In this document: piece after piece, positions 1 through 8,756 of the stretch
Position numbering within the stretch: position 1 is the first letter of the stretch
How the letters are laid out: each line of letters opens with the position of its first letter
Assembly: GCA_944324855.1 (NCBI GenBank)
Contig: CALUXY010000003.1
Location: forward strand, 40,286 to 104,285
Direction: 5' to 3'
Length of the DNA stretch: 64,000 nt
Source of the DNA: Candidatus Gastranaerophilales bacterium
GTDB taxonomy: Bacteria > Cyanobacteriota > Vampirovibrionia > Gastranaerophilales > Gastranaerophilaceae
The notes under the pieces: generated by a model
The model's database searches: none
Told to the model about the DNA's origin: nothing
The model's input: the letters and a program-made list of their open reading frames with translations, nothing else
Position numbers and translations under genes: made by a program

Positions 1-1
1 A

Positions 2-1252
2 GAGGCATACAATCCAAACAGTAAGAATGCTAATGCAGAAGGCTTTGTAAAGATCCCAGAAAAACATAAACAGGGAATTATTGATGATTTAAAATATGTT
101 GCTGAAGGTGACAGAAAAGGAATGTCTGAAAGATGGAAAAATGTCAAAAAACGTCTTTCTGTCAAATTATTGGAAGCTACAGGCACTGAGCAGGAATTCA
201 GACTTATTCATAATGATGGTACCGCTAAAAAAGTGACTGTTGCAAATTCAAAAACAATGTTTGAAAATTTCTACAGATTATCTGAAGCATTAAAATCTGA
301 TAAGGTTAAGGGTAAAGTTGGAGAATTTGTCAAATCTTATAAAGGATTCGGTAAAACAAGAACTGCAATTGGTATTGCAATTGCCGGTGTATTTGCTGTT
401 GTTGCACAACCTTTAAATGTATATCTTTCAAAGAAAAGGACAGGTTCAGATGGTTTTGTAGGTGTTGAAGGCCGTAAAAAAGATAATTCTACAAGCTTTA
501 AGATGTTAAAACTTGCAAGCGGTATCGGTATGATGACAATAGCTCTTGCATCTATGGGTGCTTTGGCTAAAAATCCTCTTAAGATACCGAAGCTGTTTAT
601 TGAAAAGAACCAATATAAAGGAAAAAGCCCTACTATTAATCAATTCAAGACAGTTTTTGGTCTTGCAATAGCCTCACGTTTATTGGCTGCAAGAGATAAA
701 GATGAACATCGAGAAGTTATTACAAAAGATGTTCTCGGGTTCTTCAACTGGTTAATGCTGGGTAAAGTTGTTAACCAATTAATTTTACATAAATTCCAGG
801 CAAAAGATGCTAATTTGTTAAAGCGTGCGCCATTACCTCAAAACGCAACCAAATTACAAAAAATTGGTAATTTCTTGTCTTCATCTATTGCAACTCATTC
901 AGAAGTTGTAATTGATGGTTTGAGAAAAGAAAGACCTGATATTAAATCAATGATAAAACCTGATGGTAAAGCGATGAAATTTAGTGAAATGTTAAAACTT
1001 TTACCTAAAGGCGGACAGGCAAGAAAGAATTTATTCTTATTGAACATTGCGCAGTGGGCAGGGTATGTATATTCTGCATTAGTTCTGGGTATTGGTATTC
1101 CAAATTTGAATATATACTTAACTAATTTGAGTGAAAAACATAAAAAGGCTAAAATGGCTCAAGCAAAACAAAGTATTCAGCCGGATAAAGATAGTATAGC
1201 AATCAATAAACAGGTAGAAAAGACAGCATTTTCTCAAATTAAAACTCATTAA
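2..1252 (+). CDS. Membrane protein of unknown function, 5'-truncated by window edge
   Basis: The frame is open all the way to the left edge of the window: 40 sense codons precede the first in-frame ATG at 122, so the gene very probably begins outside and the ATG at 122 is internal. The visible part has Gly/Ala-rich hydrophobic stretches (about residues 80-100 and 130-150 counted from the ATG at 122, and another near the C-terminus) separated by Lys-rich segments, and ends in a basic, Gln-rich tail. I do not recognise a named family. Composition and layout resemble the coupled pair at 49767-51592, so it may belong to a lineage-specific membrane family; that is inference. Its 3' end overlaps the convergent tmk by 14 bases. 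Confidence 0.75.
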   Translation, partial: EAYNPNSKNANAEGFVKIPEKHKQGIIDDLKYVAEGDRKGMSERWKNVKKRLSVKLLEATGTEQEFRLIHNDGTAKKVTVANSKTMFENFYRLSEALKSDKVKGKVGEFVKSYKGFGKTRTAIGIAIAGVFAVVAQPLNVYLSKKRTGSDGFVGVEGRKKDNSTSFKMLKLASGIGMMTIALASMGALAKNPLKIPKLFIEKNQYKGKSPTINQFKTVFGLAIASRLLAARDKDEHREVITKDVLGFFNWLMLGKVVNQLILHKFQAKDANLLKRAPLPQNATKLQKIGNFLSSSIATHSEVVIDGLRKERPDIKSMIKPDGKAMKFSEMLKLLPKGGQARKNLFLLNIAQWAGYVYSALVLGIGIPNLNIYLTNLSEKHKKAKMAQAKQSIQPDKDSIAINKQVEKTAFSQIKTH

Positions 1253-1847
1253 TATAAGTTATAATTTGATTATGAATGTTTTCAATAGAATCTTTGCCGT
1301 TAATTAGCTTAACTCTCTTGGGTTCCTGTTTAGATATTTCAATATAGCCGTTTCGGACACGGTTAAAAAATTCTATACCTGCACTTTCCATTCTGTCACG
1401 TGCTTTTCCTATTCGCTCAAGAGATGTTTTAACGTCTATGTCCGGAATAAAGGTTAAATCCGGTTTTATCCCGCTTGTTGCAATGTTGTTTAAATAATGA
1501 ATTTGTTTTAAATCCAAACCTCTTCCGTATCCTTGATATGCGACAGTTGAATCAGTATGTCTGTCACAGATTACAATAATCCCTTTCTCAATGGCAGGTT
1601 TTATTATTGTATCAATATGCTGAGCCCTGTCTGCAAGAAATAAGAATGATTCACAGTTTGAAGAAACATCGCCTTCATAATTTAGAAGAATTTCTCTTAA
1701 TTTTTCTCCAAGTCCTTTTGCTCCTGGTTCTCTTGTTAACAGTACATTTTTGCCCTGTTTTTCAAGTGAATTTTTCAATAACTCAATTTGAGTTGTTTTT
1801 CCGCAGCCATCTATTCCTTCAAATGTTATGAACAATCCTTTTTTCAT
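1239..1847 (-). CDS. tmk: Thymidylate kinase
   Basis: Phosphorylates dTMP to dTDP with ATP in the cytosol, feeding dTTP synthesis. The protein is 202 aa, normal for the family. The P-loop GIDGCGKT lies at residues 11-18, the TREPG substrate loop at 38-42, and the DR-H/Y motif at 95-97 followed by STVAYQG. The third position of that motif is His rather than the usual Tyr. A lid segment with ERIGKARDR is present near residue 145. Start supported by a GAGAGG ribosome site. Convergent with the upstream partial gene, with a 14-base overlap; transcribed alone. Confidence 0.95.
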   Translation of the reverse strand: MKKGLFITFEGIDGCGKTTQIELLKNSLEKQGKNVLLTREPGAKGLGEKLREILLNYEGDVSSNCESFLFLADRAQHIDTIIKPAIEKGIIVICDRHTDSTVAYQGYGRGLDLKQIHYLNNIATSGIKPDLTFIPDIDVKTSLERIGKARDRMESAGIEFFNRVRNGYIEISKQEPKRVKLINGKDSIENIHNQIITYINEF

Positions 1848-1974
1848 AAAAACCTCTCATTCTTGATGATTATATTTTGGCATGTAGTTGACAATTTCGC
1901 AAGATTGCTATATAAAAGAAAATATATTAAACAACTTTTGAAAAAATCAATTATTATAATATTGAGGTAATAAA

Positions 1975-2970
1975 ATGAAAAAAATATTTATTTGTTTATT
2001 TATGTTATTATTAGTGGCAGACTCCGCTTATGCTAAAGAGTCAGATAGTATTAAAGATGCTTATAAAAATATAAATAGTTTTTGTAAAATACAAAATATA
2101 AAAGAACTTGATAGTTTTATTAATAGCAATCCATATTCTAAAAAAGCAATAATTGAAAATGATGAAAAACTAGTGTTGGATTGTATAAAAAATAAATGTA
2201 ATGATGAAGTTTTTAACGTTTTAATTAAAAATGGACTTGATGTAAACAAATTAGATAATGCTCCTCTTGAATATGCAATAAAAAAAAATAATGTGGATGC
2301 GGTTCGTGTCTTAATAGAAAATGGAGTAGATGTTAACAGGTGGTATCCTCATAAAGATATGGCAATAATTTACGCCGCTAAAAAGGGAAATCCTGAAATA
2401 ATTAAACTTTTAGTAGATGCTAATGCGAATTTGAATATAACTGATAACAAACAAAATACACCTCTCTTGATTCTATGTAAAAAACATCCTGACAGCCAAG
2501 GAGTATATTATATGATAGCAGCCGGAGCAGATTTGTTCAAAATGAATAAATATGATGTTTCAGCTTATATGGTTCTTCCTTCAAATAAACAAAGTGAAAT
2601 TTTAGACTATTATAATAAATCTACTTCCAAACTTTTATCAAAAAGATTTGTTAATAAAAATAAAAAATATGTAACTGCTGTTTATGGTGTTCCTGATAAA
2701 AAAATTTATCTTGATAATAATTCTGAATCCTGGGAATACTTAAATGAAAATCAACATTATATACAATTAAGATCTTCATCAAACGGTCTTGCAAATTATA
2801 GTTCTTACAGAGCCTCATCTAGTTATACAAATACTAACAGGTACTCCACTGTAGATACGAAATATTATGGCGGATTTACTATTAAAGTAGAAAAGAAAAC
2901 AATATTTAACTTTGACAATAATAATGTATCTTCTGTTAAATATGTGTCTTCTTTTAATACATATCGTTAA
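1975..2970 (+). CDS. Secreted ankyrin-repeat protein
   Basis: The N-terminus is a typical signal peptide (MKK, hydrophobic core, cleavage likely after AYA at residue 20), so the 331-aa protein is exported. About residues 75-200 form ankyrin repeats, with recurring A-V-RVLIENGVDVN and IIKLLVDANANLN consensus helices, a protein-binding scaffold. The C-terminal 100 residues are different: VYGVPDKK followed by SWEY resembles the start of SmpA/OmlA-type outer-membrane lipoprotein domains, then a Ser/Tyr-rich segment. No lipobox is seen. The site GAGGTAATAAA precedes the ATG. Its end overlaps the convergent sugar-binding protein by 4 bases. Binding partner unknown. Confidence 0.8.
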   Translation: MKKIFICLFMLLLVADSAYAKESDSIKDAYKNINSFCKIQNIKELDSFINSNPYSKKAIIENDEKLVLDCIKNKCNDEVFNVLIKNGLDVNKLDNAPLEYAIKKNNVDAVRVLIENGVDVNRWYPHKDMAIIYAAKKGNPEIIKLLVDANANLNITDNKQNTPLLILCKKHPDSQGVYYMIAAGADLFKMNKYDVSAYMVLPSNKQSEILDYYNKSTSKLLSKRFVNKNKKYVTAVYGVPDKKIYLDNNSESWEYLNENQHYIQLRSSSNGLANYSSYRASSSYTNTNRYSTVDTKYYGGFTIKVEKKTIFNFDNNNVSSVKYVSSFNTYR

Positions 2971-4190
2971 AATAGATTCTTCCAGTTTTTTGCAAGTTTA
3001 TTTAAAATATTTTGAGTGCTGTCTTTATTTAATAAAACAGATTGAACTGCAGTATTGACAAGAGTGTTAATATCTTTCTGGTTATTTGATTGTCTCATAA
3101 CCGGCTGTATATGTGAGATTTGTTTTGCACTGATAGAACGTGCTTTAGCCATCAAATTTTCTGATGAATTATAAAATGAATCAGATAATGCTTCTTTGTT
3201 TGTTGAAATAACATTGGTTCGTTTTGCAAGCGCCAGCTGGTTTTCTTTATTTGTCAAGAATAACCCGAAATCTAAAGCTTCGTCTTTATACTTTGCTTTT
3301 AGAGGGATTACAAAATTCATTAAAGAAAAGTCATTTTGCCCTAACGTTCCTCGAATCTGCGGAGCAACATCGGTTACTTTGTATACATTTGGAGCGTTAT
3401 CTTTTATCATACTCAAGAAGTTTGCACCTCCCTGGAAAAATACAACATTTTCTGACATATATTTTTCGAGAGCCTCTCTGTGTGTCTGTGTAATACTTTC
3501 TTTAGGTATAAGGTTATTTTGATAAAGTGATTTAAACTGATTAAAAAGCTTGATACTTTCGTTATTATTTATATTTTGGTATGAATTAACTCCGTATTTG
3601 TTCAATATTTTTAGCATTGTATCGTTTTCGGTTATTGTCGGGATATATATAAATTTTCCCGTATTAGTTTTTACCTGTTGTGCGTATTTGGCTAAATCTT
3701 CATACGTTGCCGGCATGTTATGTAGTTTTGCCTGTTCAAATAATTTTTTGTTGTATATTGTAACTGCAGATGTTGCATACCACGGAATTGCAAAAAGTTC
3801 TCCTTTGTATTTTAAAGAATCAACAATATCTTTATTGTATTCAGAAAGTTTATTTTCCGGGATTGTGTATAACGTACCTTTTTGGGCAAGAATTGCAGAA
3901 AAATCCGGATTCAGGTTTACCAAATCAGGCGGGTTATTGCTTAATATAGCTGCAAGAGTTCTTTTGTCTCCTTCAGAGAAGGGAACATCAATCCACTTAA
4001 TTTTAATATTCGGGTGAGAGGATTCATATTTTGAGATTATATTATTCATATAATCTGCAAAATCTCCCATCTGCAGAGTCCATACAGTAACTTCTTTTCT
4101 CGTATCGGTTTCTGTTTTTTGAAATACAGTAAAATATGTTACGATAAGAGCGATTATAATACTTAATATCCAGAACCATTTATTTTTCAT
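2967..4190 (-). CDS. Extracellular sugar-type solute-binding protein (ABC family 1)
   Basis: A 407-aa protein with an N-terminal uncleaved-looking hydrophobic anchor (residues 5-23) but no lipobox Cys, followed by the MalE/UgpB fold signature: VTVWTLQ, then WIDVPFSEGD, PPDLVNLNPDFSAILAQKG, and the FAIPWYATSAVTIYNKKLF segment that lines the ligand cleft in this family. It would bind a sugar or glycerol-phosphate-like solute at the outer face of the inner membrane. No permease or ATPase gene lies nearby, so the partner transporter must be encoded elsewhere. Ribosome site GAGAGGTG. Its promoter overlaps that of the divergent rarA. Confidence 0.85.
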   Translation of the reverse strand: MKNKWFWILSIIIALIVTYFTVFQKTETDTRKEVTVWTLQMGDFADYMNNIISKYESSHPNIKIKWIDVPFSEGDKRTLAAILSNNPPDLVNLNPDFSAILAQKGTLYTIPENKLSEYNKDIVDSLKYKGELFAIPWYATSAVTIYNKKLFEQAKLHNMPATYEDLAKYAQQVKTNTGKFIYIPTITENDTMLKILNKYGVNSYQNINNNESIKLFNQFKSLYQNNLIPKESITQTHREALEKYMSENVVFFQGGANFLSMIKDNAPNVYKVTDVAPQIRGTLGQNDFSLMNFVIPLKAKYKDEALDFGLFLTNKENQLALAKRTNVISTNKEALSDSFYNSSENLMAKARSISAKQISHIQPVMRQSNNQKDINTLVNTAVQSVLLNKDSTQNILNKLAKNWKNLF

Positions 4191-4203
4191 ATAGCACCTC
4201 TCA

Positions 4204-4212
4204 TGCTACAAT
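4204..4212 (+). promoter_or_regulatory. Extended -10 of leaderless rarA promoter
   Basis: TGC-TACAAT ends six bases before the rarA ATG, so the predicted +1 is the A of the start codon at 4219. No Shine-Dalgarno site is present. Confidence 0.65.
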
Positions 4213-4216
4213 TATA
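4211..4216 (-). promoter_or_regulatory. -10 of the solute-binding protein promoter
   Basis: Read on the minus strand this is a perfect TATAAT. It predicts a start near 4204 and a leader of about 14 bases containing GAGAGG. It overlaps the opposing rarA -10 by two bases. Confidence 0.6.
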
Positions 4217-4218
4217 CT

Positions 4219-5454
4219 ATGAATAATCTGTTTACAGAACTGGAGAATGCAAATAAACAAATTCCGTTAGCGGAATTAATGCGTCCTAAAATACTGGACG
4301 AGTTTTTAGGGCAGTCAAATGTGATTGCTCCAAATTCTCCGTTGTTAAATTTGATTAAATCGCAGAGGTTGTTTTCATTAATACTATGGGGAACTCCCGG
4401 CTGCGGTAAGACAACACTAGCAAGACTGATAGCAAATCAGGTTAATGCAAATTTTCTTGAATTATCTGCTGTTTCATCAGGGGTAAAAGATATAAAAGAA
4501 ACTGTTGAAAAAGCAAATGAAGCGTTAAGATACGGGCAAAAGACAATTGTATTTATTGATGAAATTCATCGTTATACAAAGACTCAGCAGGATGCACTTT
4601 TACCTTATCTTGAAAACGGTACATTTTTTCTTATTGGTTCTACGACAGAAAACCCGTCTTTTCAGGTCGTTCCGGCTCTTTTGTCTAGGGTGCAGATAAT
4701 AAGGCTGAATGCGATTGATGATGAAAGTATGTCAAAAATTATTAATAAAGGGTTTCAATATCTGGAAAAAACATATCAGCCGATTGTTTATGATGATGAA
4801 GTTGTAAAATTCATTATAAATAATGCAAGAGGTGATGCCAGGACTGCATTGAACATGGTTGAAAATTCTTATTTTGCAAGTAATTTTTCAAACAATTCAA
4901 GAGAGTTAAATATTGAAATATTAGAAAGTATTACCCAAAAAAGAAATACCAGATATGCAAGGCAGGAACATTATGACTGTGCATCTGCATTCCAGAAAAG
5001 TTTAAGAGGCTCGGATGCAAATGCTGCAATATATTATCTTGCTAAAATGATAGAGGCAGGTGAAGATCCTAGATTTATTGCAAGACGTTTGATTGTTTGT
5101 TCTGCCGAAGATGTTGGTCTTGCAGATACAAACGCTTTGACGGTTTCTGTTAATGCATATAAGGCTGTTGAACTTTTAGGTCTGCCGGAAGGTAGAATCC
5201 CGCTGGCAGAGGCTGTTATTTATGTAGCAAATGCCCCAAAATCAAATAAGACGATTATGGCAATAGATGCAGCATTAGCAGATATTGAATCCGGTCAGGA
5301 TTATCCGCCTCCTATGCACTTGAGAGATGCACATTATAAAGATGCTTCAAAATACGGTTTTGGTGTAGATTATGTTTATACTCATGATAATCAGGATTAT
5401 AAACAGCAGTTTTTGCCTGATGAATTAAAAAATAGAGTATACTTTGAAGAATAA
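4219..5454 (+). CDS. rarA: Replication-associated recombination ATPase RarA (MgsA)
   Basis: AAA+ clamp-loader-like ATPase that acts at stalled replication forks. The protein is 411 aa, close to the usual size. Walker A GTPGCGKT is at residues 58-65, Walker B with FIDEIHR at about 111-118, and the sensor segment STTENPSF follows near 140. The C-terminal half carries the MgsA tetramerisation region with SAEDVGLAD and EGRIPLAEAVIYVA. There is no ribosome site; an extended -10 ends six bases before the ATG, so the message should be leaderless. A tiny hydrophobic reading frame follows the stop codon, then proS. Confidence 0.95.
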   Translation: MNNLFTELENANKQIPLAELMRPKILDEFLGQSNVIAPNSPLLNLIKSQRLFSLILWGTPGCGKTTLARLIANQVNANFLELSAVSSGVKDIKETVEKANEALRYGQKTIVFIDEIHRYTKTQQDALLPYLENGTFFLIGSTTENPSFQVVPALLSRVQIIRLNAIDDESMSKIINKGFQYLEKTYQPIVYDDEVVKFIINNARGDARTALNMVENSYFASNFSNNSRELNIEILESITQKRNTRYARQEHYDCASAFQKSLRGSDANAAIYYLAKMIEAGEDPRFIARRLIVCSAEDVGLADTNALTVSVNAYKAVELLGLPEGRIPLAEAVIYVANAPKSNKTIMAIDAALADIESGQDYPPPMHLRDAHYKDASKYGFGVDYVYTHDNQDYKQQFLPDELKNRVYFEE

Positions 5455-5535
5455 GTGTATAAGATTTTATCTTTGATTTATATAACTTTACCGGTAATGA
5501 CTATTGTGATAGGATTGTTATATAGATTACTTTAG
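5455..5535 (+). CDS. Possible 26-aa single-span membrane peptide
   Basis: A GTG codon directly follows the rarA stop and opens a 26-codon frame to TAG at 5533-5535. The product would be almost entirely hydrophobic (MYKILSLIYITLP then VMTIVIGLLYRLL), like one transmembrane helix ending in Arg. An in-frame ATG lies at 5497. Only a weak GAAGAA precedes it, and the frame could be chance in AT-rich DNA. The proS ribosome site starts right at its stop codon. No homologue is recalled. Confidence 0.3.
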   Translation: MYKILSLIYITLPVMTIVIGLLYRLL

Positions 5536-5551
5536 AAGAGGATTTCTTATT

Positions 5552-7294
5552 ATGAAAATGTCAAAACTTTTTGTTCAAACACTCAGAGAATTTCCGTCAG
5601 ATGCGGAAGTTGTTTCTCATAAGTTTCTTGTAAAAGCAGGTTATATAAGAAAACTAACATCAGGGGTTTATAATTATTTACCTTTAATGTGGCGAGTGTT
5701 GAAAAAAGTTGAGAATATAGTCCGGGAAGAAATGGACAGAGCAGGGGCTCAGGAACTTCTTATGCCTTTTGTACAGCCAAAAGAGCTATGGGAAGAATCA
5801 GGACGTTGGGAAGTATACGGGCGTGAATTAATGCGTTTAAAAGACAGGCACGATAGAGAAATGTGTCTTGGACCTACTCATGAAGAAATCATTACTGCAA
5901 TTGCTCGTGATGGTTTGAAATCCTATAAACAATTACCTGTAAATCTTTATCAAATTCAATCTAAATTCAGAGATGAAGTAAGACCTCGTTTCGGTCTTTT
6001 AAGAGGACGTGAGTTTATTATGAAAGATGCATATTCTTTTTCAACTTCTCAAGAAGATTTGGAAAAGGAATATGATAATATGGCGAAAGCATACAAAAGA
6101 ATTTTTGACAGATGCGGGCTGCCGACCAAAATGGTTCAATCAGATTCAGGAGCAATCGGCGGCAGTGTAAGCCACGAATTTATGGTTATAACAGATACCG
6201 ATGCCGGTGAAAATGATGTATTCTATTGTGATGATTGTGATTATGCCGCAAATTCAAACCATGCTGTATCAAGTCTTCCGCTTGCCAAAATGGACGGTGC
6301 TGAGTTTGGAATGATTGAGTATAAAGTTGTTGATACTCCTGATATGAAAACAATAGATGAAGTTTGTGCATTTTTAAACATTGATTCGACTATTGTGTGT
6401 AAATCACTGGTTTATATTGCAGACAAAGAACCTGTTATTGCATTAATCAGAGGCGACAAACAGGTTGAAGAAACTAAATTAATGAATGCTGCAGGTGCAA
6501 TTGATATAAGAATTGCAACATCTGAAGAAATAGAAGAATTGATGGTGAAAAACGGTTTTAATGCAAAAGCCGGATTTATCGGACCTATGGGTATGAAAGA
6601 TGTAAAAATCATTGCCGATAACACCGTAAAAGAACTTAAAAACTTTGTAATCGGAGCGAATGAAAACGATAAACACAAAGTTGGTGTAAATTGGGATATG
6701 CTTCCTGAAGTTAAGTTTGAGGATATAAGGCTTGTTGAAGCCGGAGAACTTTGTCCTCAATGCGGTAAACCTCTTAAAGTAACAAGAGGTATTGAAGTCG
6801 GAAATATTTTCCAATTAGGTACAAAATATTCAAAACCAATGAACGCTGTTTATATGGATGTTGATGGTAAAGCAAAACCTTATATTATGGGCTGTTACGG
6901 TATTGGAATTTCAAGAACCGCTGCTGCTGCCGTTGAAGCACATTACGATGATTGGGGGATTAAATGGCCAATATCAATTGCTCCGTATCACGCAATAGTT
7001 GTTCCGGTAAGCTGCAATGATGAACTTCAAATGAAGGTTGCAAATGAGGTTTATGAGAAACTTTTGGCTGCAGGTATTGAAACAGTTATTGACGACAGAG
7101 ATGAAAGACCGGGGGTTAAATTCAAAGATGCTGATTTAATCGGATTTCCATTTAGAATTACTGTAGGAAAATCAATACAAAACGGTAACGTTGAATTTGT
7201 TATAAGAGAATCCGGAACGAAAGAAGAAATGACTCCTGATAAGGCCGTTGAATACGTAATAAGCCACGTAAAAGAAACATTACAAAATAACTAA
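5552..7294 (+). CDS. proS: Prolyl-tRNA synthetase
   Basis: Class II synthetase that charges tRNA-Pro; cytosolic. The protein is 580 aa, the bacterial long form. The N-terminal catalytic core has the LTSGVYNYLPLMWRVLKK segment (motif 1 area), PTHEE, and FRDEVRPRFGLLRGREFIMKDAYSF (motif 2 area). The YbaK-like editing insertion lies about residues 225-390, motif 3 with MGCYGIGISRT near 450, and the anticodon-binding domain at the C-terminus with DDRDERPGVKFKDADLIG. Ribosome site AGAGGA. An in-frame ATG two codons downstream is an alternative start. Confidence 0.96.
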   Translation: MKMSKLFVQTLREFPSDAEVVSHKFLVKAGYIRKLTSGVYNYLPLMWRVLKKVENIVREEMDRAGAQELLMPFVQPKELWEESGRWEVYGRELMRLKDRHDREMCLGPTHEEIITAIARDGLKSYKQLPVNLYQIQSKFRDEVRPRFGLLRGREFIMKDAYSFSTSQEDLEKEYDNMAKAYKRIFDRCGLPTKMVQSDSGAIGGSVSHEFMVITDTDAGENDVFYCDDCDYAANSNHAVSSLPLAKMDGAEFGMIEYKVVDTPDMKTIDEVCAFLNIDSTIVCKSLVYIADKEPVIALIRGDKQVEETKLMNAAGAIDIRIATSEEIEELMVKNGFNAKAGFIGPMGMKDVKIIADNTVKELKNFVIGANENDKHKVGVNWDMLPEVKFEDIRLVEAGELCPQCGKPLKVTRGIEVGNIFQLGTKYSKPMNAVYMDVDGKAKPYIMGCYGIGISRTAAAAVEAHYDDWGIKWPISIAPYHAIVVPVSCNDELQMKVANEVYEKLLAAGIETVIDDRDERPGVKFKDADLIGFPFRITVGKSIQNGNVEFVIRESGTKEEMTPDKAVEYVISHVKETLQNN

Positions 7295-7303
7295 AATAAG
7301 ATT

Positions 7304-8023
7304 TTATCCAAAATAATACCATTTTTTGAATTTATCAAACCATCTTGGTTTTGATTCATCAATCGGTTTTGTTAAAAATGATGAGTATTCAGGGAAATCC
7401 GGTCGTATTCGTGCCAGACTTTTAATAATCTTTTTTTGACCGTTATGTCCAGAAGTTAAATGAGTAAATCCCTGTTTTTTGTAAAACGGTTCAGATTCAT
7501 TGTATGCAACTAAAAATGTATCTGTGTAACGATTTTTTGTACTGCTGATAGTATTGTTCATTAATTGCTGACCTATATGATTCCCTCTGTATGTTTTAGC
7601 AACAGCAATAGAATCAATATATAAAGTTTTATTATCATTTACTAGTGATGTAAGATTTAATGGTGTTGCAACTAATGCCGCAGAAAGTTGTTTTTTCTTA
7701 TTTCTTCCCAATAAAATTGTAGTATCAGGATTTTTTAATAATTCTTTGTATGTTTTAGTAGAATGTTTAATGTAGTCTTTGTATACAGCATGATTAAATG
7801 TTGGAGTATTTTTCCGGCATGTTTTCCAAAATGGATGTGAAGATTGATTAGCAAAATTATCAAGAAAGAATGTTGCAACTTCTTTCAGTGCATACTTTTG
7901 CGGTTTTTCCCTGTAATTCCATTCTTTGATAGAAATGATATCGTTCTCTGTATTAATTTTGAATGGTTTTACAGGATGATTTAATGACTTAAATGAAATC
8001 TGTCTCTTTTCTCTAATATCCAT
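7304..8023 (-). CDS. GNAT-family N-acetyltransferase
   Basis: A 239-aa protein whose second half shows the acetyl-CoA binding motif A: LYIDSIAVAKTYRG then HIGQQLM (about residues 133-156), followed by AYNESEPFYKKQGF, the motif B helix of GNAT enzymes. Substrate unknown. The first 85 residues are not recognised, and near the N-terminus is ISFKS (residues 9-13), a short motif shared with two unrelated proteins in the window. TATTTT ends six bases before the ATG, compatible with leaderless transcription but a poor -10. It faces proS tail to tail and is divergent from the small gene at 8158. Confidence 0.8.
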   Translation of the reverse strand: MDIREKRQISFKSLNHPVKPFKINTENDIISIKEWNYREKPQKYALKEVATFFLDNFANQSSHPFWKTCRKNTPTFNHAVYKDYIKHSTKTYKELLKNPDTTILLGRNKKKQLSAALVATPLNLTSLVNDNKTLYIDSIAVAKTYRGNHIGQQLMNNTISSTKNRYTDTFLVAYNESEPFYKKQGFTHLTSGHNGQKKIIKSLARIRPDFPEYSSFLTKPIDESKPRWFDKFKKWYYFG

Positions 8024-8102
8024 ATTCTTAAAATACGCGTAAATAGAAGATTTTGCTATTTATGTTAAAAATTGTTAACAAAAAAGGCAATTTTTTATTA
8101 CT

Positions 8103-8131
8103 TATATACTTTATATATACATAAGAGATAA
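8103..8131 (+). repeat. Upstream repeat, copy A of duplicated cassette
   Basis: Twenty-nine bases (tatatactttatatatacat followed by aagagataa) are identical to 8692-8720. Each copy lies a few tens of bases upstream of a small gene and is preceded by aaaaaggcaattttt. It probably contains the shared promoter. Confidence 0.8.
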
Positions 8132-8157
8132 CGAATTAGGATAAAAGGAGAATAAAC

Positions 8158-8505
8158 ATGGGCGGAATTGAATTTAATGGCGTAAATGGAGCAAATGGTG
8201 TATTTGGTTCTAAAAAAACAGGTGAGACTCCAAAAACAGAAAAAACATTCGATTTTGGTTTTAATTCTGGCGATATGGGTGAAGTCGGTTTAGATACTGT
8301 AAAGTTTTCTGCAACAAAACCTGCATTTAAACAAGATGATTTGGATAAAATGTGGGCAATGGCTGGAATTACAAAGCCTGAAGGTGTAAAGCCTTTAGAA
8401 AAGACTATGGCTTTTGCTGCTGAAGGTGCAGAATATGGAGTAGAATATTCAGAAGAAGATATGAATCTTGCAAGATTTATGTTTGAAAACATGCAGCAAG
8501 TGTAA
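8158..8505 (+). CDS. Small acidic protein, first of two paralogous cassettes
   Basis: A 115-aa protein of unknown function without signal peptide or membrane span. It starts MGGIEFNG, is Gly/Asn-rich to about residue 40, contains KPAFKQDDLDKMW near 57-70 and ends in an acidic helix EEDMNLARFMFENM. The start follows AAAAGGAG. Upstream and 3' non-coding sequences match those of the next gene (8757), and the N-termini (MGGIEFNG versus MGFDINGF) are alike, so the two look like an old duplication that kept its regulatory flanks. Proteins of this style (short, acidic, low complexity) could be secretion substrates; that is speculation. Confidence 0.7.
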   Translation: MGGIEFNGVNGANGVFGSKKTGETPKTEKTFDFGFNSGDMGEVGLDTVKFSATKPAFKQDDLDKMWAMAGITKPEGVKPLEKTMAFAAEGAEYGVEYSEEDMNLARFMFENMQQV

Positions 8506-8578
8506 TATATCTCTTTTCCCTTAAAGTAGATTTTGCGGTACCAAGCGATAACGCCATTTCGATTGGCTGCCGCTGCCC

Positions 8579-8606
8579 GTGGGAAATTAGGGAAAGATAG
8601 TAAGAT
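8579..8606 (+). repeat. 28-base 3'-UTR element, copy A
   Basis: Identical over 28 bases to 9313-9340 (begins gtgggaaattagggaaag). It lies between the stop codon of the 8158 gene and a strong terminator. The 70 bases before it here (8510-8578) include self-complementary gcggtacc and gctgccgc segments absent from copy B. Confidence 0.8.
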
Positions 8607-8614
8607 AAGGTTTT

Positions 8615-8642
8615 AGCGGCAACGTACTTGCCGCTTTTTTTT
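8615..8642 (+). terminator. Rho-independent terminator
   Basis: Eight-base arms AGCGGCAA / TTGCCGCT with a five-base loop, then a run of eight T. Confidence 0.9.
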
Positions 8643-8691
8643 GTAAATATTTCTTAACAAAGCAAGAGCAAAAAGGCAATTTTTAATTAAA

Positions 8692-8720
8692 TATATACTT
8701 TATATATACATAAGAGATAA
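8692..8720 (+). repeat. Upstream repeat, copy B of duplicated cassette
   Basis: Identical to 8103-8131 over 29 bases; the flanking aaaaaggcaattttt and the aattaggat...aggagaat ribosome-site region are also shared. Confidence 0.8.
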
Positions 8721-8756
8721 TTAATTTAGAAATTAGGATTTATAGGAGAATATACT

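Noticed and set aside
1788..1970. 60-codon frame between tmk and the ankyrin gene
   Set aside because: Starts inside tmk on the opposite strand, has no ribosome site and is Lys/Ile-rich by AT content.
8506..8642. Known riboswitch or housekeeping RNA (RNase P, SRP, tmRNA, cobalamin) in the 3' UTR
   Set aside because: None of the conserved cores of these RNAs could be found; the segment lies after a stop codon and ends in an ordinary terminator.
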